Source: Bacillus cereus group sp. RP43 (lineage in GTDB: Bacteria > Bacillota > Bacilli > Bacillales > Bacillaceae_G). From it: a stretch of 64,000 nt of DNA. The stretch spans positions 3,720,001 through 3,784,000 of the forward strand of contig NZ_JARVHQ010000001.1 in assembly GCF_040459645.1 (NCBI RefSeq), written 5' to 3'. This document shows, one piece after another, positions 18,715 to 28,720 of this stretch. A model generated the notes under the pieces. The model made no database searches. It was not told the DNA's origin and saw only the letters and a program-made list of their open reading frames with translations. Position 1 is the stretch's first letter. The number at the start of each line of letters is the position of its first letter. Position numbers and translations under genes: made by a program.

Positions 18715-19401
18715 ATGAAGAAAGATAAAAGACACTCTATTCGAGAAGCAATGAAAAAGAACTTAAGAAAAGAATACTTTTATTTGAAAAAAGAATTACT
18801 TTTCTACTGTCCAATTGATCTAGGCACATTCTCAAGAGAGACATACTACGCTACTTTTGACCAAGATGGCATAAGTATTTATCAGTATGATAAAAAAACA
18901 GAAAGTAAATTAAAATTGTGTGAGCGTCATCCATGGAAGAGTTGGAATAAGGTAAAAGTTGATCATTATTTAACAACTTCTCAATTTATTTTCCAAGGTG
19001 AGCGAAACTGGATTTTATCCCTTTTCCAAAAAGGAAAAGAAGCTCAAAAAATAATTGAAGAACATACATCTTTACAAACAGAAGTTGTTTCCCGTCCTTT
19101 TTCCAAGAAACTTCCTGGTTTCCGTTCTAATACACCATTGAATAAATACATCGGTAGCATTTGTTACACTGCACTTATTGCATTTTTATTAAAATGGATG
19201 ATTCCATTTCAAGCACCACAAATCGCCCTGTATTCTATTTCAATTGGCTTTATGCTTCTTGGTTTACTTTGTCTTACAATTGGTCTAATCGAACCAACTA
19301 TCGTACTATTTCGGACAAAAGAAAAAACAAGAACAAAAGTCTTTTACTTATATAGCTACTTAGCTATTTCTGGATTTATATGTGTCTTTATTTTTTGGTA
19401 A
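18715..19401 (+). CDS. Hypothetical membrane protein
   Basis: A 228-residue protein: a basic N-terminus, a soluble region of about 140 residues that alternates polar and aromatic residues and may be a PH-like fold, then three membrane helices (about 148-165, 170-193 and 207-228). GGAGG precedes the ATG. It is a single gene with its own terminator, flanked by the FMN leader and a mobile element. I recognise no family. Confidence 0.7.
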   Translation: MKKDKRHSIREAMKKNLRKEYFYLKKELLFYCPIDLGTFSRETYYATFDQDGISIYQYDKKTESKLKLCERHPWKSWNKVKVDHYLTTSQFIFQGERNWILSLFQKGKEAQKIIEEHTSLQTEVVSRPFSKKLPGFRSNTPLNKYIGSICYTALIAFLLKWMIPFQAPQIALYSISIGFMLLGLLCLTIGLIEPTIVLFRTKEKTRTKVFYLYSYLAISGFICVFIFW

Positions 19402-19407
19402 AAGAAG

Positions 19408-19440
19408 CCGTCCCAAAAGATCTTTTGGGACGGTTTTTTG
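19408..19440 (+). terminator. Terminator after the 18715 gene
   Basis: A perfect 26-base palindrome, CCGTCCCAAAAGA / TCTTTTGGGACGG, followed by six T residues. Confidence 0.88.
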
Positions 19441-19457
19441 TTAGGAATGGGTTGCTC

Positions 19458-19565
19458 TTATTGTCGCATTTTGCTGTTAAGTCCATATTCCTTGTCGAAA
19501 CGTCGATATAATAAGAGCTGCGTTCGATATATTTCAATTTGCGCCGATATAAATTCATTTACCAT
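19458..19565 (-). CDS. Possible 35-residue peptide at the edge of a mobile element
   Basis: The ORF encodes MVNEFISAQIEIYRTQLLLY then RRFDKEYGLNSKMRQ, an amphipathic, mostly helical peptide. Its ATG is 2 bases beyond the right end of the IS608-like element, and the G-rich end of that element (GGTGGGGGTG) sits at ribosome-site distance. Without the element, the flank would offer no ribosome site. No family recognised; it may be a chance ORF. Confidence 0.35.
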   Translation of the reverse strand: MVNEFISAQIEIYRTQLLLYRRFDKEYGLNSKMRQ

Positions 19566-19566
19566 C

Positions 19567-19873
19567 TTGACACCCCCACCCCTAAAGGGGCCAGCTGACT
19601 AACGTCAATGGGATTCTTGCTACCAAAGGCGACGTCCATTTCTGGTATCGCTGACGTGCAAGATTGTGGTGTGCCATCACCACTCCCACAACAGACCATA
19701 TAGGTTCATGGGCTACGGTACTGTGACCATACCGTACAGATTGTTCGTTCTCAAATGTTTTTACGTCTTTTGCATGACTATGAATAAAATATACCATGTT
19801 TTGCTATGCAAAAATGACGCTTTCATCCCACGTCTAAAGACGGACTAAAGTCCTGCATGGGCTTTCCCTTATC
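19567..19873 (-). mobile_element. Non-autonomous IS200/IS605-type (IS608-like) mini-element
   Basis: Read on the minus strand, the element begins directly after TTAC (19877-19874), the target and left-cleavage tetranucleotide known for IS608, and ends with TCAA (19570-19567), the IS608 right-cleavage tetranucleotide. AAAG (19865-19862) lies just before a double hairpin at the left end, and GAAT (19616-19613) just before a double hairpin at the right end, as the IS608 guide sequences do. The right end (TTTAGGGG, then GTGTCAAG) also resembles the end of a TnpB-associated guide RNA. No transposase or TnpB gene remains in the 307 bases. Internal hairpins such as TACGGTA / TACCGTA suggest a folded transcript. 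Confidence 0.68.
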
Positions 19874-19942
19874 GTAAATTCTGTAATCTTAACTAAGAAG
19901 AAAATAAATCTATTCAAAAGTTATGCTTTTGGGACATTTCCT

Positions 19943-20557
19943 TTACTTAACGTATAGTTGTTGGTTCGGATAGATTTGCTCTTGTCGCAATCCATTCCTC
20001 ACTTTAATTTCCTCAACTGTCACACTAAATTTCCGAGCAATGCCAACTAAAGTATCACCTTTTTGTACAGCATATAGTGATGAAGACACGACTTGATTTT
20101 TTTGTTCATTTAAAACAAGCAACGGATTCATCGCATTCCTTTTCTCCATCGTCCATCTCCCTTGATGCACTTCTAAATGTAAATGTGCCCCTCGCGATTC
20201 TCCTGTATTCCCTACCTCTCCAATTAGCTCTCCTTTTGAAATGTTATCCCCTTGAACTACATATCTCTTATTTAAATGCGCATAAACAGCCTCATATTCT
20301 CCATGTTTAATAAACACAACATTTCCATAACTACTTGAAAAATAAGACTTTGTCACCTTACCATTTTGAATAGCTGCAACTGGCGTTCCAATAGGTGCAG
20401 CTATATCAATACCATAGTGTTTCCCATGTCTTGTCCCAAAATAATCACTTATCTGCCCATCAACAGGCCATATCCACTGATTCCCTTCAGCGTAAACATG
20501 TAATTGAGATAAAAATAATATACTCAATATCACCACGCCACATTTTAACGCTTTCAT
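19943..20557 (-). CDS. Secreted M23 peptidase with C-terminal LysM domain
   Basis: A 204-residue protein with a signal peptide (residues 1-23, ending HVYA). Next comes an M23/LytM endopeptidase domain whose zinc motifs are all present: HYGID (His47, Asp51) and HLHLE (His126, His128), with YAHL between. A C-terminal LysM domain (about 158-204) should hold it on peptidoglycan. The frame opens at 20587, but GGAGG lies 6 bases before the ATG at 20557. It probably cuts peptide cross-links; a sporulation role is possible but not shown. Just downstream lies the IS608-like element. Confidence 0.9.
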   Translation of the reverse strand: MKALKCGVVILSILFLSQLHVYAEGNQWIWPVDGQISDYFGTRHGKHYGIDIAAPIGTPVAAIQNGKVTKSYFSSSYGNVVFIKHGEYEAVYAHLNKRYVVQGDNISKGELIGEVGNTGESRGAHLHLEVHQGRWTMEKRNAMNPLLVLNEQKNQVVSSSLYAVQKGDTLVGIARKFSVTVEEIKVRNGLRQEQIYPNQQLYVK

Positions 20558-20641
20558 ATACATCCTCCGTTTTCTAATAACCGTCATACCTTCTCTATTG
20601 TGGGATATTACAGAAAAAAGTATACAAAAAAAGAAAGTGGA

Positions 20642-21223
20642 TTACTCCACTTCCTTCTCTTCTTCATTACGAAAAACAGGTGCACTGCGGTTATATTCCA
20701 CATCTTTCACTTGTAAACGTGCATTTATTACTCTAGCAAGCGCAAATAAATAATCAGATAACCTATTTACATACTTTAGAACAATTTCATTGGTTTCTCC
20801 TTCTTTTTGCAAGGATACTATACAACGTTCTGCTCTTCTTATAACTGTACGTGCAATGTGTAGTGCAGCCGATACCTCGCTACCGCCTGGTAAAATAAAA
20901 CGCTCTAACGGCGGCGCTTCTTCTGTATACGAATCAATCCGTCTCTCTAAATACTCGACCATCTCTATCGTTACTTTATAGGGAATTTTCTTCTCTACTA
21001 TTGCTAAATCCCCTCCACAATCAAATAGTTCATGTTGAATGTTTTCAAGTTCGTTATAAATGTTACGAAAACATTCCTCTTGCAATTTAGACATGGCATA
21101 TCCGATATGAGAATTCGCCTCATCAATTGTGCCATAAGCTTCTACACGTATATGATCTTTATCCACTCGGCCACCTATGACACTCGTTTCCCCTTTATCA
21201 CCTGTTTTTGTATAAAGTTTCAT
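20642..21223 (-). CDS. Corrinoid (cob(I)alamin) adenosyltransferase, PduO type
   Basis: Transfers adenosyl from ATP to reduced corrinoid to make adenosylcobalamin. The 193-residue protein starts MKLYTKTGDKGETSVIGG, the ATP-binding signature of the PduO family. It also has VEAYGTIDEANSHIG and the C-terminal IARTVIRRAER and YVNRLSDYLFALAR active-site segments. Equivalent to B. subtilis YvqK. The ATG follows GAGAGGTG. A single gene between the M23 peptidase and resE; no cobalamin synthesis genes are near. Confidence 0.92.
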   Translation of the reverse strand: MKLYTKTGDKGETSVIGGRVDKDHIRVEAYGTIDEANSHIGYAMSKLQEECFRNIYNELENIQHELFDCGGDLAIVEKKIPYKVTIEMVEYLERRIDSYTEEAPPLERFILPGGSEVSAALHIARTVIRRAERCIVSLQKEGETNEIVLKYVNRLSDYLFALARVINARLQVKDVEYNRSAPVFRNEEEKEVE

Positions 21224-21362
21224 TTCATCACGACACCTCTCTTTTTATTTTCATTCTGATTATTAAATAAAAAACTCTACCATTCTTTATTTAATTGCAC
21301 TTACAAAAAAATAAAAAATAGTAGAGCTTTTATTCGTAATCACCTTTAAAAAACATACATAT

Positions 21363-23138
21363 CTAAATTATACGATTTGGTAAATATACAGAGAATATAG
21401 TTCCTTCTCCAACGACACTTGATACAGAAATCTTCCCGTCATGACCTTGAACAATATTTTTAGCAATCGCAAGCCCCAGTCCAGTTCCAACTTTTTTCCC
21501 GCGCGTTCTCGCTTTATCAGCTTTATAGAATCGATCGAACAAGAACGGAATATCTTCTTCTGGAATACCAGCACCTGAATCTTGCACTTCGAAAGTAAGG
21601 CCACTATTTTTCGTATTAATTACAAGTGTAACATGTCCACCTGCATTTGTATGACGGATTGCATTATCAATTAAATTCGTCAGTACCTGTTCCATACGGT
21701 CTGCATCAAACGAATATTGTTCAATTGGACTTTGGAAATCCACTGTTAATTGGACTTCTTTATCCTTTGCAATCCCCTGGAATTTACGGCCAATTTTTTC
21801 GACAAATGGATGAATATCTACTTCACCTATATGTAACTCTACATGTCCACTTTCCATACGAGCTAAATCTAATAGCTCATTTACAAGTTTACCTAAACGA
21901 ACAGATTCATCATAAATAATTTGAACAAACTCATTAATTTCTTCTTTCGTTTGCACAATATCATCTAAAATTGCTTCACTATATCCTTGAAGCATTACCA
22001 TCGGTGTACGAAGTTCATGTGATACATTCGCAATAAAGTCTTGACGCATTTTCTCAAGACGACGCTCCTCCGTCATATCTCGCAATACTGCTACAGCTCC
22101 ACGAATTTTTGTTTGATTGTAAAGCGGTGTCATAAGAACTACATAGTTACCTTTTTGCAAATTAATTTCAACAACTTGTTGTTGCTCACTTTCTACAACG
22201 AGATGGAATAGTTCAACAAGTTCAGAAGGCAGTTTTTTACTTAACTCTACTTCTTTTTCTTCTTGCCAAACTTGTAAGAAGTGTTCTGCCGGTGGGTTGA
22301 TAACAACGACTTCACCTTCTTGATTTAACGTAATAACACCATCTGCCATACTACTCAAAATACTAGCTAACTGCTCTTTTTCTTGCTGCAGGGCATTCAT
22401 ATTAAACTTCAACTGTTTCCCCATTTGATTTAAAGCAGTTGCAAGTTCACCAATTTCGTCCTGCGACACCATAGGGGCTTTCGTATCAAATTTACCGCGG
22501 GCTACCTCAAATGCAACCTCACGCATTTTACGGAGCGGTGCCGTAATTCGAGTAGATAAGAAAAATGCAAAGAAAGTTGTTAAAATAATCGCAATCCCGG
22601 CTGATAAGAAAATAAAATCAGTCGTTCTCTCCATACCTTGTATTGGAACTTGCAATGATTCATATACAAACACTGCACTTTGATTTTTTGACTGTACTGG
22701 TTTCCCGACGATCATAATATCATTTTCAGTGTTTTTATTTTTCCTACTATTAGAAGCTTTTCTAATATTATTCTTAATATCCTTTTTATCTGTAAAAACA
22801 GCTGCTAATTCTTTATCACTTTTCAAATCATCTATTGTAAGAGTAACTAATCCTTCTTGTTTCGGCGAAGAAGAAATTTCCTTACCATCTTCTACAATGA
22901 TAATCCTTGAAAGTGGATCAGAAAATTTGTAAGCAATATCCTCAATCGTTTTTACATCGGCACCTTCTTCAATTAATTCCGTGACACTTGTTGCAACTTT
23001 CTGAAGCCTAGCTTCACTCATATCAACATAATACGTTCTAAAAAACTGTGAAAGTAAAATAGCAACAAATCCAAGAACAAACGAAACGAGAAGTAATATG
23101 GTCATCCATAACTTCCCTACTACACTTCTCCAAAGCAT
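21363..23138 (-). CDS. resE: Sensor histidine kinase ResE
   Basis: Membrane sensor that phosphorylates ResD in response to oxygen limitation and nitric oxide. The 591-residue protein has a helix at 10-30, an extracytoplasmic region of about 130 residues, a second helix (IFLSAGIAIILTTFFAFFL), a HAMP domain, a PAS domain, HisKA with the phosphorylated histidine in NVSHELRTPM, and HATPase motifs NLIDNAIRHT, DSGAGIP and GTGLGLAIAKNI. It overlaps resD by one base (TGATG), so translation is coupled. Gene order with resABCD is as in B. subtilis. Confidence 0.95.
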   Translation of the reverse strand: MLWRSVVGKLWMTILLLVSFVLGFVAILLSQFFRTYYVDMSEARLQKVATSVTELIEEGADVKTIEDIAYKFSDPLSRIIIVEDGKEISSSPKQEGLVTLTIDDLKSDKELAAVFTDKKDIKNNIRKASNSRKNKNTENDIMIVGKPVQSKNQSAVFVYESLQVPIQGMERTTDFIFLSAGIAIILTTFFAFFLSTRITAPLRKMREVAFEVARGKFDTKAPMVSQDEIGELATALNQMGKQLKFNMNALQQEKEQLASILSSMADGVITLNQEGEVVVINPPAEHFLQVWQEEKEVELSKKLPSELVELFHLVVESEQQQVVEINLQKGNYVVLMTPLYNQTKIRGAVAVLRDMTEERRLEKMRQDFIANVSHELRTPMVMLQGYSEAILDDIVQTKEEINEFVQIIYDESVRLGKLVNELLDLARMESGHVELHIGEVDIHPFVEKIGRKFQGIAKDKEVQLTVDFQSPIEQYSFDADRMEQVLTNLIDNAIRHTNAGGHVTLVINTKNSGLTFEVQDSGAGIPEEDIPFLFDRFYKADKARTRGKKVGTGLGLAIAKNIVQGHDGKISVSSVVGEGTIFSVYLPNRII

Positions 23139-23854
23139 CAGTCGTTCACAACCTCAAACTTGTAACCAACGCCCCAAACGGTAACAATCATCTTCGCTGC
23201 ATCTGGTGATTGTTTATTTAACTTTTCACGTAAACGCTTTACATGCGTATCAACTGTACGTAAATCTCCGAAGAACTCATATTGCCATACTTCTTTTAAC
23301 AATTGCTCACGGTCAAAAACTTTATCCGGAGCTTTCGCTAAGAATAATAGTAATTCATATTCTTTCGGTGTTAAGTTTACTTCATTGCCATCCGCTGTAA
23401 CACGGTGCGCATCATTATCAATTGTTAAATGAGGGAACACAGTAACATCTTTCGTCGTTGTATCTTGTGTAAAGAATGTCGTTGGTACAGCGCGGCGTAA
23501 TACCGCTTTCACACGAAGTACTACTTCACGCGGGCTAAACGGCTTTACGATATAATCATCAGTTCCAACTTCAAACCCTTGCACCCTATTTACTTCCTCA
23601 CCTTTTGCTGTCAGCATAATAATTGGCGTCGCTTTCTTTTCACGAATCCCTTTACACACTTCGATACCATCTTTACCAGGCATCATAATATCCAATAGGA
23701 TTAAATCATAATCATTTTGTAACGCCATTTCTAAAGCTGTATCACCATTATCCGCTTCTTCAATTGTGTATTGCTCTCTTTCTAAATACATCTTTAATAA
23801 ACGACGAATACGATCCTCATCGTCTACAATTAAAATTCTTGATTCATTTTCCAT
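23138..23854 (-). CDS. resD: Response regulator ResD
   Basis: OmpR-type regulator of aerobic and anaerobic respiration. The 238-residue protein has a receiver domain with the phosphorylated aspartate in LILLDIMMPGKDG, the conserved lysine in DDYIVKPFSP, and a winged-helix domain at the C-terminus (LTPKEYELLLFLAKAP to VWGVGYKFE). The partner kinase follows with a one-base overlap. In this window hmp, a known kind of ResD target, is encoded about 28 kb away. Confidence 0.95.
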   Translation of the reverse strand: MENESRILIVDDEDRIRRLLKMYLEREQYTIEEADNGDTALEMALQNDYDLILLDIMMPGKDGIEVCKGIREKKATPIIMLTAKGEEVNRVQGFEVGTDDYIVKPFSPREVVLRVKAVLRRAVPTTFFTQDTTTKDVTVFPHLTIDNDAHRVTADGNEVNLTPKEYELLLFLAKAPDKVFDREQLLKEVWQYEFFGDLRTVDTHVKRLREKLNKQSPDAAKMIVTVWGVGYKFEVVND

Positions 23855-24111
23855 TTCTACCCGCCGCGTATTTTTACCACAACGGTTTACACCTACCCTT
23901 CTACAATATAATGTTGCACCTATCCTCGTTTAATTAAGCATTTTTTAACGTTCTACTTCCCATATTATGCTTCACAAGAATAATAAAGTTTGTTCATTTT
24001 TTTTCCAAAACTATGTATTTTTTTTGAACAGTATATTTGGTCCTCGACATCATTTTACAGAATCAACCACTACTTTGTCATGTTTTTCTCAAAAAAGAAG
24101 AAAAGTTGACA
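23855..24111. other. Gap between resC and resD
   Basis: About 300 bases separate the resC stop from resD. Apart from the resC terminator the stretch is AT-rich and without an ORF. It presumably carries a separate resD promoter, since a terminator precedes it; I see no single convincing promoter match. Confidence 0.5.
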
Positions 24112-24154
24112 AAAATAAAATAGGAAAGTGACATACACTCTCCTATTTTATTTC
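24112..24154 (-). terminator. Terminator of the resABC transcript
   Basis: The stem TAGGAGAGTG / CACTTTCCTA (one mismatch), flanked by A and T runs, lies just after the resC stop, suggesting that resDE are partly transcribed from their own promoter. Confidence 0.75.
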
Positions 24155-24155
24155 T

Positions 24156-25313
24156 CTATGCATATGAATGTAAACCCGCGATAATTAAGTTTACTACAAT
24201 AAAGTTAAACATAATGATTGCAAAACCAATTACTGCAAGCCAGGCGGATTTTTCTCCATGCCATCCTTTAGATAAACGTAAATGCAATACTGCAGCATAA
24301 AAGAGCCAAGTAATAAGCGCCCAAACTTCTTTTGGATCCCACCCCCAAAAGCGCGTCCAAGCAATTTGAGCCCAGATCATTGCAAAGATTAACGCTCCTA
24401 ATGTAAACACTGGGAATCCTATCGCAATAGAACGGTATCCGATTTCATCTAATAAATCACTATTCGTATTCTTTACTAACGGCTGAAGTGCCGCTGACAC
24501 TCGCTTACGTAAAATAAGTCTTAATACAATATAAAGTAGTGTTCCGACTAATACTGACCAAATAACAGTATTTAATTTTTTCGCATTTACAATCGCTGGG
24601 ACTTCAACCGCCGGTTCTAATTTATTTTCTGTCATTAACTTCCCTTCATGCGGTCCAACTAAAGCAGGGAGATTATACTTCATCTCAACTTGTTGTTCAT
24701 TTTTATCAATCCATTGAAACTTCGCTTCGTATTTCATACTAGAAAATACCGTTGTTACTCCAATAAATCCAACTGTACAAACAAGTGTGAAAACTACTGT
24801 CTCTAACCAAAATGTACGCTTACTTCTTGTTGATTGATCTACATTTTTCAGTAAATACATTACGCCTGTAATAAAACTAATTGCTAATATTGCTTGCCCC
24901 GCTGCCGCTGTCGTTACATGAATATGTAGCCAATTACTCTTTAAAGATGGGATAAGCGGCGAAATTTCTCTCGGGAACATACTTGCATAAGCGATTAATA
25001 AAAGAGCTACCGGTAAAGCAAATAAACCAATAATACTTACACGATATACAAAGTACATAATGATAAAAGCTCCCACAAGCATCATGCCGAAAAATGTACC
25101 AAATTCAAAAAAGTTACTAACTGGTGCATGTCCTGATGCGATCCATCTTGTAACAAAATATACTATTTGCGCAATAAATCCTAAAATTGCTATAGTTATA
25201 CCTATATTTGCCCACTTATGACCTTTTTCTTTAATTGCTCCTCCAAAAAATAAAGTTGCAATTAAATATAAGATGAACGCGGCGAACAAAAAATTACTGC
25301 TTATTTGTACCAT
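24156..25313 (-). CDS. resC: Cytochrome c biogenesis protein ResC (CcsA/CcsB type)
   Basis: Together with ResB forms the System II machine that exports haem and attaches it to apocytochrome c. The 385-residue polytopic protein has the haem-handling tryptophan-rich motif [17 protein letters not shown] and flanking conserved histidines (WLHIHVTTA near residue 128 and [10 protein letters not shown] near 345). Eight or so membrane segments are visible. It starts 14 bases after resB ends, in the resABC operon. Confidence 0.94.
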   Translation of the reverse strand: MVQISSNFLFAAFILYLIATLFFGGAIKEKGHKWANIGITIAILGFIAQIVYFVTRWIASGHAPVSNFFEFGTFFGMMLVGAFIIMYFVYRVSIIGLFALPVALLLIAYASMFPREISPLIPSLKSNWLHIHVTTAAAGQAILAISFITGVMYLLKNVDQSTRSKRTFWLETVVFTLVCTVGFIGVTTVFSSMKYEAKFQWIDKNEQQVEMKYNLPALVGPHEGKLMTENKLEPAVEVPAIVNAKKLNTVIWSVLVGTLLYIVLRLILRKRVSAALQPLVKNTNSDLLDEIGYRSIAIGFPVFTLGALIFAMIWAQIAWTRFWGWDPKEVWALITWLFYAAVLHLRLSKGWHGEKSAWLAVIGFAIIMFNFIVVNLIIAGLHSYA

Positions 25314-25327
25314 ATCGTTTCCCCACC

Positions 25328-26950
25328 TTAACTAATTTTTTTATCATTCATTTTATCGTGTGGTTGTGGAATCGCTGTTCCTTCTAGTACTCTTTCAATA
25401 TCTTTCTTTAAGCCGAACCAATTTTTATTCGTATGGCCTGCAACCCACCATTCATCATTAACACGTTGTATCCAAATACGGCGATGGTTCCAATACATAC
25501 CTTGAATCACACCAACCATAAATATAAATCCTCCAATACCGAGAATCCAAAGCGTCAAATCTTTTCTTACTGTAAGAGCTGTTGCATTTTGCATTTCCAC
25601 ACCTGCAAATGACATTTTATATTTATTATTCCCGTCAGGCTCTATGTTTTGCTGAATACCGACGAAACTAACTTCGCCATCTGGCGTTTCCGGGGTAAAC
25701 ATTTTAAAGACGAATGCAGGATTATTCGGTAATTTCGTTTTCGTATTTGGTCTGCCATTTTCGTCAAAATAAAAATCAGGGAAATAGCTTAATAGTTCTA
25801 GAGAATACCCATTTCCTAAATCATATTTTTCTGTAGGATTTGCTAAATCTACTTTAATCGGTCCCCACTTTTGATTATTTTCTTTGTTTTGCAAATGGAA
25901 AGACATGCTTTTAAATTCACTTTCTTTGTAATCCACTTGATAAACAGCAAATTGATCAAATTTCAGTGGCTCATTCACTCGAATTGCAGCTTCTTTTACC
26001 TTTTCTAATTTTGGTTTTTGACCTGCTATATTTTCTCCTACAGCTTTATATAATACAGCATTTGTTTGGAAGTTTTTCGCAATCATTTTATCACCAACAC
26101 GATCAATTGCTTCATCAAAAACTTCTTTATCCTTACTCTTATCATAAACTTCCTTGATAAACTTTTCGTTTTTTAAATAGTATTGCCCATCTGTTCCTGG
26201 TATTTCTTTCGTTTCACCGTCACGTAACCAAAGTGCTTCATCTACATACATACTCGGTAAAAAACGTAGCATTGCACCGAATAGAAAGATAATAAGACCA
26301 ATATGGTTTACATATGGACCCCAACGAGAAAAACGTCCCTTTTCCGCTAAAACGTTCCCGTCTTCCACTTTCACATTATAATTACGTTTCTTTAAATTAA
26401 TTTGAACTCGTCCTAAGTCACCTTCATGCGGCGTACCAGTCCCGTACACTCTCTGTCTTTTTAAAAAACTTGGGTGTCTTTTCACCCCTTGTTTTTTTAA
26501 AGCTTTATAAAGAGGAATGACACGGTCTAAACTACATATAACAAGTGAAATACCAATGGAAGCAATTAAAATCATGTACCACCATGAGCCATATAAATTA
26601 TTAAATCCTAATTGATAGTATAATTGTCCTAAAAATCCATACTCGGTCTTATAATATTCAGCTGGTGCAATCCCTGGAGTTATGTACATTTCTTGCGGAA
26701 AAATAGTTCCTATCGCTGATGCAGCTAAAGTTAGTACAATTAGCCATACACCTACTTTTACAGAAGAGAAAAAGCTCCAAATTTTATCGACTATCGTTTT
26801 TGTGTGCGTGAGAGATCTCCGGGCACTCCCCTCATAGCGCATATCCAATAGTTTTACATTTTCATTGCTTTCAAATGGTTTCCCACAAGCTTCACAAAAA
26901 ACGGTTCCTATCGGATTAACATGTCCACATTCACACTTAATTTCTTTCAA
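25328..26950 (-). CDS. resB: Cytochrome c biogenesis protein ResB (Ccs1 type)
   Basis: System II partner of ResC. The protein opens with a small zinc ribbon ([10 protein letters not shown], then FCEACGKPF) before three N-terminal membrane helices (from about 70), a large extracytoplasmic domain (about 230-470) and a last helix ([18 protein letters not shown]). A longer frame begins at 27001, but a TTG at 26950, preceded by GGTGAGAG, puts the zinc ribbon right at the N-terminus as in other B. cereus ResB proteins, giving 540 residues. The start is therefore probable, not proven. Confidence 0.9.
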   Translation of the reverse strand: MKEIKCECGHVNPIGTVFCEACGKPFESNENVKLLDMRYEGSARRSLTHTKTIVDKIWSFFSSVKVGVWLIVLTLAASAIGTIFPQEMYITPGIAPAEYYKTEYGFLGQLYYQLGFNNLYGSWWYMILIASIGISLVICSLDRVIPLYKALKKQGVKRHPSFLKRQRVYGTGTPHEGDLGRVQINLKKRNYNVKVEDGNVLAEKGRFSRWGPYVNHIGLIIFLFGAMLRFLPSMYVDEALWLRDGETKEIPGTDGQYYLKNEKFIKEVYDKSKDKEVFDEAIDRVGDKMIAKNFQTNAVLYKAVGENIAGQKPKLEKVKEAAIRVNEPLKFDQFAVYQVDYKESEFKSMSFHLQNKENNQKWGPIKVDLANPTEKYDLGNGYSLELLSYFPDFYFDENGRPNTKTKLPNNPAFVFKMFTPETPDGEVSFVGIQQNIEPDGNNKYKMSFAGVEMQNATALTVRKDLTLWILGIGGFIFMVGVIQGMYWNHRRIWIQRVNDEWWVAGHTNKNWFGLKKDIERVLEGTAIPQPHDKMNDKKIS

Positions 26951-27074
26951 CACTCTCACCGTCCCTGTATCTATATGTACTATTGTATATTCTAGCCTCA
27001 AGTTACCGCAATACTCAGAATTCTCGAACCAGAGGTGCTATACGTAAGCACCTCTTATGTAAAGGCTTTCTTAA

Positions 27075-27596
27075 TCATGGAGTAATTTTCTTTAAGTACT
27101 CTTCCAATTGTTCCTTCGTTTGCTCACCTATAATTTGCTCAACTACTTTACCTTCTTTATCAATTAAAAAGGTTGTTGGTAACGGTCCTACTCCATATGT
27201 CCCTATGATTTTTTGCCCTTTATCAATTGCAACTGGGAATTTCAATCCATATTGGTCCACAAAGTTTTTCACCGCGATATCCGTTTCATCTGCATCTAAT
27301 GCGATGATTTCAACACCTTTTTCTTTATACTTTGGATATAATTCATTCATATAAGGCATTTCTTTTTCACAAGGTTTACACCAAGTTCCCCAAAAGTTTA
27401 AAAATACCCCTTTTCCCTTTAGGTCTTTTAGTTCAATTTTCTTTCCTTCCAAATCCGTCACAACAAAATTAGGTGCTTCTTTTCCAATTTGCATTTTCTC
27501 TTTATCAGCGAAAAACCCTTGATAGAGTGTAAATCCTACAGCACCGCTTAAAATGAGCAGAATGATAACACGAAATAATAAGCGATTTTTTTTCAT
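27075..27596 (-). CDS. resA: Thiol-disulfide oxidoreductase ResA
   Basis: Membrane-tethered thioredoxin-like protein that reduces the CXXCH cysteines of apocytochrome c before haem attachment. The 173-residue protein has an N-terminal anchor (residues 6-24) and a TlpA/ResA fold with active site WCKPCE in [15 protein letters not shown], a conserved glutamate in the fold and a cis-proline loop ([10 protein letters not shown]). First gene of resABC, about 105 bases after rluB. Confidence 0.95.
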   Translation of the reverse strand: MKKNRLLFRVIILLILSGAVGFTLYQGFFADKEKMQIGKEAPNFVVTDLEGKKIELKDLKGKGVFLNFWGTWCKPCEKEMPYMNELYPKYKEKGVEIIALDADETDIAVKNFVDQYGLKFPVAIDKGQKIIGTYGVGPLPTTFLIDKEGKVVEQIIGEQTKEQLEEYLKKITP

Positions 27597-27702
27597 ATTG
27601 TCTCTCCTCTTCCCGGTAAATGGTATGTATTCTCTTCTGTAAATGTTGTATTGAATAAATCACCAGCAGAGCGCTCCACTGGTGAAATTGTAACTCTATA
27701 GC

Positions 27703-28431
27703 TTATCTTGGCTTTGTAGAAGCAAGCGCACGTAATTGTTTCACCTCATGTGGTGTCAATTCTCTTGCATCACCAGGTCGCAGGCTCCCTACTTCTAAGA
27801 AAGCATAACGTTCACGTTTTAATTTCACAACTTTACAGTCTAACGCTTCAAACATACGACGTACTTGACGGTTACGGCCTTCGTGAATTGTTAATTGTAC
27901 AATCGCCATCTCTTTACGCTTGTCCCAAGAAATAATTTTTACATTTGCCGGTGCTGTTTTCCCATCTTCTAATGTAACACCTCGTTCTAACATGCGAATT
28001 TTCTCACCTGTTAATGGCCCTTTAATTTTTGCAACATATGTTTTTTCAACTTTATATCTCGGATGCATTAATACGTTTGCAAATTCCCCATCATTTGTCA
28101 TCAATAATACGCCAGACGTATCATAATCTAAGCGTCCGATTGGGAATAAACGTTGTCTAATTTCAGGGAAAAAGTCTGTTACAACATTTCTTCCTTTATC
28201 ATCTGATACACTTGAAATTACACCAGTTGGTTTATATAGTAAAAAATAAACAGGTTCTTCTTTTTCAAGAGGGATGTTATTTACTTCTACTTTATCTTGA
28301 GGAGTTACTTTTGTTCCTAACTCCTTCACTATTTTCCCATTAACTTTCACTTTCCCTTGCTGAATTAATTCCTCAGCCTTTCTTCTCGATGCAATACCTG
28401 CTTGCGCAATCACTTTTTGTAATCGTTCCAT
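27703..28431 (-). CDS. rluB: 23S rRNA pseudouridine synthase RluB
   Basis: Makes pseudouridine 2605-type modification in helix 93 of 23S rRNA. The 242-residue protein has an N-terminal S4 RNA-binding domain (MERLQKVIAQAGIASRRKAEELI) and the RsuA-family catalytic domain, with GRLDYDTSGVLLMTNDGE holding the catalytic aspartate and EGRNRQVRRMFEALDC. Gene order spmB, rluB, resA is that of B. subtilis. Separated from spmB by about 290 bases including a terminator. Confidence 0.94.
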   Translation of the reverse strand: MERLQKVIAQAGIASRRKAEELIQQGKVKVNGKIVKELGTKVTPQDKVEVNNIPLEKEEPVYFLLYKPTGVISSVSDDKGRNVVTDFFPEIRQRLFPIGRLDYDTSGVLLMTNDGEFANVLMHPRYKVEKTYVAKIKGPLTGEKIRMLERGVTLEDGKTAPANVKIISWDKRKEMAIVQLTIHEGRNRQVRRMFEALDCKVVKLKRERYAFLEVGSLRPGDARELTPHEVKQLRALASTKPR

Positions 28432-28641
28432 TTCTTTTTTTCACCTCAAATTTATCTTACCTTACATTAGAAAGACTTGGCAACCGCCTAAGCTTTATGC
28501 CATTTACTTCGCCTATCTTTAACAACATAGCAATGATAATAAACGTATAAAGGCTATATCACGTTTTCATCCTTTATTATTATTTACACTTTTTCGTGCT
28601 GTCCACGATAAAAGTTCACCATTTTGTCAAAAATACCGCAT

Positions 28642-28677
28642 AAAAAAACCACTATTAAACTACACGTTAATAGTGGT
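28642..28677 (-). terminator. Terminator of the dacB-spmA-spmB operon
   Basis: A perfect 10-base stem ACCACTATTA / TAATAGTGGT with a T run on the minus strand, about 45 bases after the spmB stop. The rest of 28432-28720 is AT-rich and gene-free. Confidence 0.85.
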
Positions 28678-28720
28678 CGTATACGTATTATAAGCTAAAT
28701 ACCTTAAAAAATGAATAGCA

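Noticed and set aside
19582..19797. 71-codon ORF inside the IS608-like element
   Set aside because: It spans hairpins of the element, has no ribosome site and no similarity to TnpB or another recognised protein.
21272..21336. Possible resE terminator from CTCTAC and GTAGAG segments
   Set aside because: Arms are short with a loop of about 50 bases; not convincing as a terminator.
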